Assembly: GCF_014595995.2 (NCBI RefSeq)
Contig: NZ_CP063989.1
Coordinates: 2,170,001 to 2,234,000, forward strand
Direction of reading: 5' to 3'
DNA: 64,000 nucleotides
Source of the DNA: Actinomyces respiraculi
GTDB taxonomy: Bacteria; Actinomycetota; Actinomycetes; Actinomycetales; Actinomycetaceae
Position 1 is the first letter of the stretch. Each line of letters begins with the position of its first letter. Positions 43,285 to 50,859 of the stretch are shown in pieces. The notes beneath the pieces are model-generated. The model was not told the DNA's origin. It saw only the letters and a program-made list of their open reading frames with translations, and did no database searches. Position numbers and translations under genes: made by a program.

Positions 43285-44418
43285 TCAGCGACTCGGGGTG
43301 GCCGCGTAAGGGGCCAGGACCACCTCGACGCGCTGGAGCTCCTTGACGTCCGAGTAGCCGGTCGTGGCGAGCGTGCGACGCAGGGCGCCGACGATGTTGA
43401 GGGTGCCGTCGGCGCGGTCGGAGGGGCCGTTGAGGATCTCCTCGAGGGAGCCGACCGTGCCCACCCAGGAGCGGAAGCCGCGGGGCAGGCGCTCGTGGTG
43501 GGACTCGTCGCCCCAGTGGTAGCCGCCGCCGGGCGCCTCGACGGCGCGGGCGAGGGCGGCGCCGAGCATGACGGCGTCGGCCCCGCAGGCGATCGCTTTG
43601 ACGACGTCGCCGGAGTTGCCGACCGAGCCGTCGGCGATGACGTGGACGTAGCGGCCCCCGGACTCGTCGAGGAAGTCACGGCGGGCGGCGGCGACATCGG
43701 ACACGGCGGTGGCCATGGGCATGTGCAGCCCGAGGACCTGGCGTACCGAGGAGGAGGCGCCACCCCCCTGGCCGACGAGGACGGCGGCGGCGCCGGTGCG
43801 CATGAGGTGCAGGGCCGCGGTGTAGGTGGTGACGCCGCCGACGATGACGGGCACGTCGAGCTCGTAGATGAAGCGCTTGAGGTTGAGGGGCTCGACCGTG
43901 CCCGAGACGTGCTCGGCGGAGACGGCGGCGCCGCGGATGACGAAGAGGTCGACGCCGGCATCAACGACGGTACGCCAGTGGCGCTGCGTCTGGGCGGGGC
44001 TGAGCCGTCCGGCGACGACGACGCCGGCCTGGCGGACCTGGGTGAGGCGGGCGGTGATGAGCTCGGGGCGGATCGGGGCCCGGTAGACCTCCTGCATCGC
44101 CCGGGTGGCCTCGCCGGGGCCGGCCTGGCGGATGCGGGCATACGCCTCGGAGGGGTCCTCGTAGCGGGTCCACAGGCCCTCGAGGTCGAGCACGCCGACG
44201 CCGCCGAGCCGACCGACGAGGACGGCGGTCTCCGGGCTCATGACGGAGTCCATGGGGGCGGCCATGACCGGCAGGTCGAGGTGGTAGGCGTCGAGCTGCC
44301 AGCCGACGCGCACATCCTGGGTATCACGGGTGCGCCGGGCGGGCACGAGCGCGATGTCGTCGAAGGAGTAGGCCCGGCGGGCACGCTTGGAACGTCCGAT
44401 CTCGATCTCACCACTCAT
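43285..44418 (-). CDS. guaB3: GuaB3-family IMP dehydrogenase-related protein
   Basis: A 377-residue protein of the actinobacterial GuaB3 group. Markers are RAYSFDDIALVPARRTRD, PVMAAPMDSVMSPETA, RDFLDESGGRYVHVIADG, GDVVKAIACGADAVMLGAAL and GTLNIVGALRRTLATTGYSDVKE. The loop where IMPDH has the catalytic Cys reads GQGGGASSSVRQVLG, with no Cys, as usual for this group, so classical IMPDH chemistry is unlikely. GMP-reductase-like or other purine-nucleotide activity has been proposed for the family. The ATG at 44418 gives the family N-terminus. Confidence 0.9.
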   Translation of the reverse strand: MSGEIEIGRSKRARRAYSFDDIALVPARRTRDTQDVRVGWQLDAYHLDLPVMAAPMDSVMSPETAVLVGRLGGVGVLDLEGLWTRYEDPSEAYARIRQAGPGEATRAMQEVYRAPIRPELITARLTQVRQAGVVVAGRLSPAQTQRHWRTVVDAGVDLFVIRGAAVSAEHVSGTVEPLNLKRFIYELDVPVIVGGVTTYTAALHLMRTGAAAVLVGQGGGASSSVRQVLGLHMPMATAVSDVAAARRDFLDESGGRYVHVIADGSVGNSGDVVKAIACGADAVMLGAALARAVEAPGGGYHWGDESHHERLPRGFRSWVGTVGSLEEILNGPSDRADGTLNIVGALRRTLATTGYSDVKELQRVEVVLAPYAATPSR

Positions 44419-44506
44419 GGGGTGATGGTAGCGGTGGGCGGTGAGACGGCAGCGGTGGGCGCTGCGAGCGAGGTTCGGGCGACCTTCCCTGGCGCGCCCC
44501 CTCGCC

Positions 44507-44659
44507 CAGTTCGGACCACCTCTCCCAGTTTGGACCACCTCTCCCAGTTTGGACCACCTCTCCCAGCTTGGACCACCTGGTTGTACCAACCAGGTGGTCC
44601 AAACTTCAGAAGGTGGTCCGTATTGCGGGAAAGTGGTCCATACCGCGGGGAGGTGATCC
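44507..44659. repeat. 19-bp repeat array with a central hairpin and inverted units
   Basis: Four 19-bp direct units containing GGACCACCT start at 44507, 44526, 44545 and 44564. They run into a hairpin (14-bp perfect stem, 44570-44583 with 44587-44600, loop TAC). Four inverted units follow with AGGTGGTCC or close variants at 44592, 44611, 44631 and 44651. The array occupies the 422-bp gap between divergent guaB3 and the exonuclease gene. It could be a regulator-binding array or a recombination-prone palindrome. Confidence 0.7.
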
Positions 44660-44731
44660 GCACCCGGCGCCCTATGCGTCACCAGCCCGGCCGCACGCGC
44701 CGCTGGCGTCTTACTCCCGCAGCCGCCCCCG

Positions 44732-44810
44732 CGTATGCCGGGCAGCCGTTGTGGCAGCGGCCACCGAAGGCCCGCGCGAACGGCCGCCCCCCGTATGCCG
44801 GGCAGCCGTT
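44732..44810. repeat. 19-bp direct repeat upstream of the exonuclease gene
   Basis: CGTATGCCGGGCAGCCGTT occurs at 44732-44750 and 44792-44810, exactly 60 bp apart and 30 bp before the exonuclease start. Its role is unknown. Confidence 0.55.
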
Positions 44811-44840
44811 CGCGTCCGAGGGCGGTGGCACACTCGGGGC

Positions 44841-45626
44841 ATGAGCCACAGCACTCCTCGTCCTCGCTCCTCCGACTCCTCCACCGGGACCGGCACCTCC
44901 TCCCCCACCTGGGTCGCCGGACCACTGCTGGGCTTCGACACGGAGACCACCGGCGTGAGCCCCACCCGGGACCGTCTCGTGACGGCGGCACTCGTGTTCC
45001 GGGGTCCACTAAGTTCCGACGGCGGCCGGCGGCAGCAGGTGCGCACCTGGCTGGCGGACCCCGGCGTCGAGATCCCCGCCGCGGCGGCGGCCGTGCACGG
45101 GATCACCACGGAGCGCGCCCGTGCGGAGGGGCGGCCTGCGGCTGAGGTGCTGGAGGAGGTCGCCGGGGCCCTGGCCACGACGATGGCCCAGGGCACGCCG
45201 GTGGTCGCCTTCAACGCCTCCTTCGACCTCACGCTCATGGAGGCCGAGCTGGCCCGTCACGGCCTGGCCACCCTGCGCCAGCGTCTGGGCGGTGAGATCG
45301 CCCCGGTGCTGGACCCACTCGTCCTGGACCGGGCGGTGGACCGGTGGCGCAAGGGCAAGCGCCGCCTGGGGGACATGTGCGCCGTCTACGGCGTGCAGGT
45401 GGACGAGGCACTGCACACGGCGGAGGTGGACGTGGCCGCCACGCTCGACGTCCTCGAGGCGATGGCCCGCGTGCACCCGCAGGTGGCTGGCACGGACCTG
45501 GCGGCCCTGCAGGGCATGCAAGCCGAGGCCCACCGCGCCTGGGCCACGTCCTTCAACCAGTGGCTCACCCGCCAGGGCCGCACCCCCGACGCCGACCCCT
45601 CCTGGCCCCTGGCCAGCAATAGCTGA
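44841..45626 (+). CDS. DnaQ-type 3'-5' exonuclease
   Basis: A 261-residue DEDDh exonuclease of the DNA polymerase III epsilon family. Exo I is LGFDTETTGVSP (Asp, Glu), exo II VAFNASFDLTLMEAEL (Asp), and exo III HTAEVDVAATLDVLEAM (His and Asp). The N-terminal 25 residues are Ser/Thr-rich. The ATG at 44841 is the first in frame with the domain. It may proofread or act in repair. It lacks extra domains such as a BRCT or UvrC-like nuclease, so a stand-alone exonuclease is the safest call. Confidence 0.88.
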   Translation: MSHSTPRPRSSDSSTGTGTSSPTWVAGPLLGFDTETTGVSPTRDRLVTAALVFRGPLSSDGGRRQQVRTWLADPGVEIPAAAAAVHGITTERARAEGRPAAEVLEEVAGALATTMAQGTPVVAFNASFDLTLMEAELARHGLATLRQRLGGEIAPVLDPLVLDRAVDRWRKGKRRLGDMCAVYGVQVDEALHTAEVDVAATLDVLEAMARVHPQVAGTDLAALQGMQAEAHRAWATSFNQWLTRQGRTPDADPSWPLASNS

Positions 45627-45664
45627 CGGGTCGGCCAGGCGGTAAATATCAGAGGGGTCAGATC

Positions 45665-45694
45665 TTGTACTTGATCGAGAACGCCGCATATGTA
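45665..45694 (+). promoter_or_regulatory. Candidate promoter of the LRV-VWA-tubulin-like operon
   Basis: TTGTAC (45665-45670) and TATGTA (45689-45694) are 18 bp apart, about 140 bp before the first gene. The region is AT-richer than its surroundings. Confidence 0.45.
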
Positions 45695-45833
45695 CAGTTG
45701 CCCCCGGGGCGCCCCTCTCACCGCTGTCAGGGGTTCCCCTCGTCGTTGATCCAGTACGTCTGGAGCCTCTTCCCGCCCATCCTCGGCTCGGAATGCCCCA
45801 TGTCCCGTGCGTGAGGTTCCTTTGGAGGTTGCT

Positions 45834-46640
45834 ATGCGTCGCGAGGAGCTCCGCCAGGAGGCGATGGACCCGCAGACGCCGCGCGAGCGCCTTGAGGCCC
45901 TGGTTGACAATGCGCCTGAGGTCCACGACGTCCTTATCCTCAACCCCGAGCTCCCCGAGGACCTGCGCGGGTACCTCATCGAGTCCTCACCCATGGCGCG
46001 TGACGCCTGGAACCGCCACCTGGCGGAGGAGCAGGCGAAGGCGCAGCGCGAGGCTGCCGCCTCACGGGCAGCGGCCATGCGCGGCCCCAGCACGACCAGC
46101 ATGACGACACCGGTCCCCCAGCCCGCACGGTCCTCCGGTATCGTCGGCAAAGGCTGTGGGTGCGGCTGCCTTGTCCTCATCATCATTTTCGTCGTCGTCC
46201 CCATCGTCGCATTTTTGATCAGCCTCTCCTCAGGTGGTGACGATGCCGCGGAGCCGGTCGAGTCGGCCCAGGAGAAGGTCTCTCCGGCCCCTGACGAGGC
46301 GATCTCAGCCTCCCTCATCCAGTCGCCCTCGCTCAATATCTCCTGCGAGATCTACGAATCCGGTGTGTACTGCTCGATCTATGAGCGCTATTACGCCGAT
46401 GCGGGCCTGCAGGACTGCTCAGACACCCTGTTCTCCATCTCGGTCACTGAGACCGTTGACCTTCAGTGCGGCAACGAGTACCTCGGTAACGAAGGAGACT
46501 CGGTGACCACCCTCGAGTACGGGCAGTCAGTTGCCACGGACGGCTACGCCTGCAGCTCTGCCGAGGACGGTATGACCTGCTGGAACCAGTACACGGGCAA
46601 CGGTTTCACGATCTCGCGCAGCGGATACAGCACGTGGTGA
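45834..46640 (+). CDS. Variant leucine-rich-repeat (LRV) membrane protein
   Basis: A 268-residue protein. An N-terminal cytosolic LRV-like helical segment (about 1-70) contains RREELRQEAMDPQTPRERLE and APEVHDVLILNPELPEDLRGYL. A basic, Ala-rich linker precedes a Cys-rich juxtamembrane stretch (GKGCGCGCL) and one membrane helix (about 112-133). The outside part has six Cys (CEIYESGVYC, LQDC, LQCGNEY, YACSS, MTCWN), which suggests disulfides. The ATG at 45834 has GGAGG 7 nt before it, better than the in-frame ATG at 45807. It opens a co-directional operon reaching the window end, with the next gene 10 bp on. Function unknown. Confidence 0.75.
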   Translation: MRREELRQEAMDPQTPRERLEALVDNAPEVHDVLILNPELPEDLRGYLIESSPMARDAWNRHLAEEQAKAQREAAASRAAAMRGPSTTSMTTPVPQPARSSGIVGKGCGCGCLVLIIIFVVVPIVAFLISLSSGGDDAAEPVESAQEKVSPAPDEAISASLIQSPSLNISCEIYESGVYCSIYERYYADAGLQDCSDTLFSISVTETVDLQCGNEYLGNEGDSVTTLEYGQSVATDGYACSSAEDGMTCWNQYTGNGFTISRSGYSTW

Positions 46641-46650
46641 GGTAGATCCC

Positions 46651-47397
46651 ATGTCCAGCAATGGTGTGCCCAGCCCGTTCGGCAGTGCGTCAGGTGCCTC
46701 GGGACCGATGACACCCGGCGGCACGAGCGCGACCCCATCCTTCGGAGGGTCGTCGGAGCCCTCGTCCCCGTTCCGGACCGGCTCTCCGGGGCCCCGCAGT
46801 GCCAGGGGCGCGTCGTCGGCAGGCCTGGTGGTGCCACCAGCGCGGTTCGCGTCGGGCACCGCGTCATTGGCCTCAGCCGGCCCGCACGCCGAGACGCGCC
46901 GCTCACGGGCGACGGTCCTGGCCATCGTCATCGGCCTCCTGGGGCTGGCCGCGGTTGGCGTCGGTTGCTACGAGCTGCTCGTCTCCATCGACGTCTTCCA
47001 GGCAGCCGTCGGTCGTGAGCCGTTCGTTCACCGTGAGTTCGTCACCCTCGTGGTCGTGGGGACGCTGGCCGTGCTTGCGGCCGTCGGTCTCAGCATTCGC
47101 GGCGCCGTCGTCAGCCGTCCCCGTTGGCTGCCCATCACCGTCCTGGTCCTCAGCCTCGTGCTGCCGCTGCCAGTCGCCGTCATCGCCCTGGCCGCGGGAG
47201 GCCAGGAGCTCGCTGACCGTACCATCATCCAGGCCCAGAACCTTGCCCGCGACGTCAATGTCGTCGAGGACATCGACGCCGAGGCGGTCGACCGTCTTTA
47301 CGAGCGTTTCGAGCGCTTCGGGATCTCACTTCCCGGCCGTGACGAGGTCCGTGAGATCCTCACCCGGAATGACGAGATGACTGCTGAAGAGACCTGA
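46651..47397 (+). CDS. Polytopic membrane protein with low-complexity N-terminus
   Basis: A 248-residue protein I do not recognise. Residues 1-75 are rich in Ser, Gly and Pro, with FG motifs (SPFGSAS, PSFGGSS). Three likely membrane helices follow: VLAIVIGLLGLAAVGVG, LVVVGTLAVLAAVGLSIRG and ITVLVLSLVLPLPVAVIALAAGG. The C-terminal 60 residues are charged and helical (NVVEDIDAEAVDRLYERFERFG). GAGGT lies 8 nt before the ATG. Position in the operon suggests it anchors or scaffolds the tubulin-like/VWA system. Confidence 0.65.
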   Translation: MSSNGVPSPFGSASGASGPMTPGGTSATPSFGGSSEPSSPFRTGSPGPRSARGASSAGLVVPPARFASGTASLASAGPHAETRRSRATVLAIVIGLLGLAAVGVGCYELLVSIDVFQAAVGREPFVHREFVTLVVVGTLAVLAAVGLSIRGAVVSRPRWLPITVLVLSLVLPLPVAVIALAAGGQELADRTIIQAQNLARDVNVVEDIDAEAVDRLYERFERFGISLPGRDEVREILTRNDEMTAEET

Positions 47398-47444
47398 CCC
47401 GTCCCCGCTCTGCCTTCCAGCGCCCTAAGACCGAAAGAACCCAG

Positions 47445-47999
47445 ATGTCCTCCTCCCACTTCCCTTCCTCCGCTGCCGGCTGGGGCCCTCCGACCGGGAC
47501 CGGTGCACCAGCCGGTTCGGTACCCGAGTCCACCTCCGTGAGTGCCGGGTTCCCGTCCGTCACCGCGTCGGCGTCGAGCAGTCCGGCCGCCGGCGCCTTC
47601 GGCTCGTCCGAGCCCGCGACAAGCGCCTTCGGCTCATCTTCCACCTCAGCCGACGGCTTCGGCTCCCAACCGGGCGCGGGCTTCGGCGCCACCGCCACGA
47701 CGCCGACCACGGCGCCGGTTGCCCTCCTCTACGGCTCGATCGCCGCCAGCGTCGTCGGCATCGGTGTCGCCCTCCTCCTGCCCACGCTCGTGGGTGGCGC
47801 CATCGGCTGGGTCCTTGCGGCTCTTGTCGGCCTGGGCCTGTCGACCTTCTTCACGGTCAGGAACGCCCAGCGCCAGGCGAACCCCTGGTACCTCTACTAC
47901 GGCTGGCACACGGTGGTCTACCGTGCCTCGGTCGTCGTCGCCCTCGTCGCCGTCGTCGTGGCTGCCGGCCGCCTCGCCCTCGTTCTGGGAAGGATGTGA
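47445..47999 (+). CDS. Small membrane protein with FG-rich N-terminus
   Basis: A 184-residue unrecognised protein. The first 80 residues are Ser/Ala/Gly-rich with four FG motifs (GAFGSSE, SAFGSSS, DGFGSQP, AGFGATA). Three hydrophobic segments follow (LLYGSIAASVVGIGVALLLP; GAIGWVLAALVGLGLSTFF; VVYRASVVVALVAVVVAAG). Its stop at 47999 is 2 bp before the ATG of the VWA gene, indicating tight coupling. It shares its tail composition, but not obvious sequence homology, with its two neighbours. Confidence 0.65.
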   Translation: MSSSHFPSSAAGWGPPTGTGAPAGSVPESTSVSAGFPSVTASASSSPAAGAFGSSEPATSAFGSSSTSADGFGSQPGAGFGATATTPTTAPVALLYGSIAASVVGIGVALLLPTLVGGAIGWVLAALVGLGLSTFFTVRNAQRQANPWYLYYGWHTVVYRASVVVALVAVVVAAGRLALVLGRM

Positions 48000-48001
48000 C
48001 C

Positions 48002-50746
48002 ATGCGCCACCGTGTGCACCGTGTGCTCGCAGGCAGCCTCCTGACGGTCCTGACCTTCGCTCTCCTCGTCGCCGGACTGCCCGCCATCCCGTTGGCCGTG
48101 TCCGCCGAGGAGGACTCCGAGCAGACGGCGCTCGCCGACTTCGGCGCCTGCCTGTCCGGTGAGGGCTCCGGCTCCCTCGTCATCCTCATGGACCAGTCCG
48201 GCTCCCTGCGCGACACCGACCCGGACAAGGGCCGTGTCCAGGCGGCCCACTACCTCATCAGTCGGCTGACGGCCTTCACCGCCTCGAGCGGCGTCGCGCT
48301 TGACGTGCGTGTCGTCGGATTCGCCGCCGACTACACACCTGCCGGAGAGTGGGCCGCCCTTGACGCCACGAGCGGCACCCAGCTGAAGAGCCAGGTCACC
48401 GCCGTCGGAGACGACATCCACGACTACGACACCGACTACTGGACGGCGCTCGACGGCGCCCGCCAGGACCTCGCAGCGCACGACACCTCCGGCTGCCGGG
48501 CCGTTGCCTGGCTGTCCGACGGCGCCTTCGACCTTGACGTGCGCGACTCCAGTGCCGAGAAGCCATACGCCGTTGATCAGAACCTGGCGTCCGAGTCGGG
48601 TGTCACTGCGGCCGAGCAGGCGGGCTTGATGGACATGTGCCGTGCGACTGGTCTTGCTGACCAGCTCCGTTCCTCCGGCATCACTGTGCTCGGCATCGGT
48701 CTGAGCTCGCCGAACGGGGAACCCGTCGACTTCACACTCATGAAGCGCATCACCCTGGGCGGTGGGACCAACGCCACCCATCACGGGGTCGAGCAGTGCG
48801 GCGACGTGTCGGCGAACGTCGGCTTCTTCTACCCGGTGTCCGACCTCGACTCCCTCCTGCTGGCCTTCGACTCGATTTCCGCGCCTGGCGGGACCGTCAT
48901 GTCCGACACTGTGACGATCTGCCAGGGCACGGTGTGCACACCCGGAGAATCGACTTTCGTCCTGGACCGCAGCATCGATGCCGTGCACATCCTGGCCTCC
49001 TCCGACGTTGCGGGCCTCGACGCCTACCTCTACGCCCCCGGCTCCACGGAGCCGATCATCATCTCCGGGGCGACCTCAGGCACGCAGACCTCGGCGGGCG
49101 TCACCGGCGAGTGGCTGACTCCGCGCACGCTCGAGGCGGACCTTGACGCCGCGACCGCGACCAGTTGGGACGGTCAGTGGCGTCTCGCCTTCGTCGACAC
49201 GACGTCCTCCTCCCCCGGTCAGGAGGCGCACGTCAATATCCACCTCACCTCGCCCCTCAGGCTCGAGTGGCAGGACCTGTCCAACACGACGCTGCGCCAG
49301 GGCGAGGACGTCGAGGCGAGGCTTGTGCTGCGCGACAAGAAGGACGGCGAAGACATCGAAGCCGGCCGGATCGTGGGCGGGGTGAAGGCCCAGGTGCGCG
49401 CGACCAGCGCCGCAGGCGAGACCCACATCCTGTTCGAGACCGATGACCCTGCCGATCTCGAGGGACCGGTGCCCCTCACCATCCCCCAGGACCTCGCCCT
49501 CGGACAGGCCACGGTGACCACCTCACTGACCGTGACGACGGCACCCGCGACGCTTGCGGACGGCTCGACGGTTGAGGGGACAACACTCTCGCCGACCGAG
49601 GCGACGACGGCCGTGACGATCAATGCTGCGCTCGACTTTCCCGTGGTCGGCACACGTGTCGACTTCGGGCTCCTCGAGGAGGAGCTGAGCACCACCGTCG
49701 ACCTGCCCGTCACCGGACCGGGCTGCGTCTGGGTCGATGAGTCCGCGCTCACCCTCACGGGTGTGCCCGCCGACGCCGGGGACGTCTCGGTCAGCTCGAG
49801 CGCCTCGAGCAAGGACTCGTGCCTCACCGTGGCCGAGGGGGCGAGCGGGACCCTCCCGCTCACGCTCACGGCGTCGGAGCACGCCAACGGTGCCGTGACC
49901 GGCACGATCGGCGTCTACATCGCCCCGGCCGAGGACTACGACCGCGCCCAGGTCGTCGAGGTCTCCTTCACCGGTGAGATGCTGCGCCCGCTTGACGTCG
50001 GCACCGCCTGGACGGTGTTCGCCCTCGTCCTCATCGCGGGCATCGCCATTCCCGTCGGCCTGCTCTACCTCATGAAGCTCCTCACCGCACGGATGCCCGG
50101 CGGCACCCTCCTGTGGGCGACCACCGTTGTCGAGGTTCCGACCGACGGCTCTCATCCCACAATCGACGTGCCGAGCAACCAGTGGGAGATGAAGTCAGTC
50201 CCCAAGGGGGCTCGCGAACTGGTGGTGGGCCCCTACCGGTTCAAGGCGGTTGCCGGTGCCTCACCCACGGCCTCCCCCTATGTGCGTCTGGTGTCCCCTG
50301 AGGCTCCCTCCATCTCGGGGTCTCCGACCAGCACAGTCAAGGGTCGTGCTCTCCTTCCGCTCGCCGTGCGCGGCAACTGGGTGGCCGTGCTGGACCAGCC
50401 CGACTCGCCCCGCCATGTCACCCTCATCCTCCTGGCCTCCGGCGGTAGCCGTGCCGACGACGACATCGCACGCGTCCAGCAGGACGCCGCCGATCGACTC
50501 GCCTCGCGCCTCGCGCTCGTCGCGCCCACGGGGACATCGGCGCCCGCCGCGGAGGCCGCTCCCCCCGCGGCGGCGGGCTTCGGCACGGCCGACAGCGATG
50601 CGGCTGCGCCGGGCAGCGTCTTCGGGTCCGGCAGTGACCCGGGGGCAGGCGGTGTCGGCTCCTCCTCCACCTTCGGCAGCTTCGGCAGCTTCGGCGGATC
50701 AGACGACGCCCCGCCGCCGCCAGGTGAGCCACGCTCCCCGTTCTGA
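48002..50746 (+). CDS. Secreted/anchored VWA-domain protein with FG-rich cytosolic tail
   Basis: A 914-residue type I membrane protein. A signal peptide (VLAGSLLTVLTFALLVAGLP) leads to an extracellular VWA domain (about 55-285) whose MIDAS motif is Asp64-x-Ser66-x-Ser68 (LMDQSGSLRD). Beta-rich domains follow to about 665. One membrane helix lies at about 669-691 (WTVFALVLIAGIAIPVGLLYL). The cytosolic part (about 220 residues) contains a beta domain and ends in a Gly/Ser tail with five FG motifs (GFGTAD, VFGSGS, FGSFGSFGG). The ATG at 48002 has GGGAAGG well placed; a GTG at 47996 is too close to it. It could sense a surface ligand and signal inward (inference). Confidence 0.82.
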   Translation: MRHRVHRVLAGSLLTVLTFALLVAGLPAIPLAVSAEEDSEQTALADFGACLSGEGSGSLVILMDQSGSLRDTDPDKGRVQAAHYLISRLTAFTASSGVALDVRVVGFAADYTPAGEWAALDATSGTQLKSQVTAVGDDIHDYDTDYWTALDGARQDLAAHDTSGCRAVAWLSDGAFDLDVRDSSAEKPYAVDQNLASESGVTAAEQAGLMDMCRATGLADQLRSSGITVLGIGLSSPNGEPVDFTLMKRITLGGGTNATHHGVEQCGDVSANVGFFYPVSDLDSLLLAFDSISAPGGTVMSDTVTICQGTVCTPGESTFVLDRSIDAVHILASSDVAGLDAYLYAPGSTEPIIISGATSGTQTSAGVTGEWLTPRTLEADLDAATATSWDGQWRLAFVDTTSSSPGQEAHVNIHLTSPLRLEWQDLSNTTLRQGEDVEARLVLRDKKDGEDIEAGRIVGGVKAQVRATSAAGETHILFETDDPADLEGPVPLTIPQDLALGQATVTTSLTVTTAPATLADGSTVEGTTLSPTEATTAVTINAALDFPVVGTRVDFGLLEEELSTTVDLPVTGPGCVWVDESALTLTGVPADAGDVSVSSSASSKDSCLTVAEGASGTLPLTLTASEHANGAVTGTIGVYIAPAEDYDRAQVVEVSFTGEMLRPLDVGTAWTVFALVLIAGIAIPVGLLYLMKLLTARMPGGTLLWATTVVEVPTDGSHPTIDVPSNQWEMKSVPKGARELVVGPYRFKAVAGASPTASPYVRLVSPEAPSISGSPTSTVKGRALLPLAVRGNWVAVLDQPDSPRHVTLILLASGGSRADDDIARVQQDAADRLASRLALVAPTGTSAPAAEAAPPAAAGFGTADSDAAAPGSVFGSGSDPGAGGVGSSSTFGSFGSFGGSDDAPPPPGEPRSPF

Positions 50747-50859
50747 GCACGCTCACCAGACGGCCCACCGGGCGTGCGTCGCGCCCCCTCACCTCACCAC
50801 TTGACCAGCCCCGTCCCCGGGGAGACGCCGGCACCGCCGGCGGAAAGGACTGATAGACG

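Noticed and set aside
44507..44659. Possible CRISPR array
   Set aside because: The period is only 19-20 bp with no unique spacers, and half the units are inverted; no cas genes nearby.
42436..44844. 802-codon open frame on the plus strand across rnhA, ptsH and guaB3
   Set aside because: It runs antisense through three recognised genes and the repeat array; low-complexity shadow.
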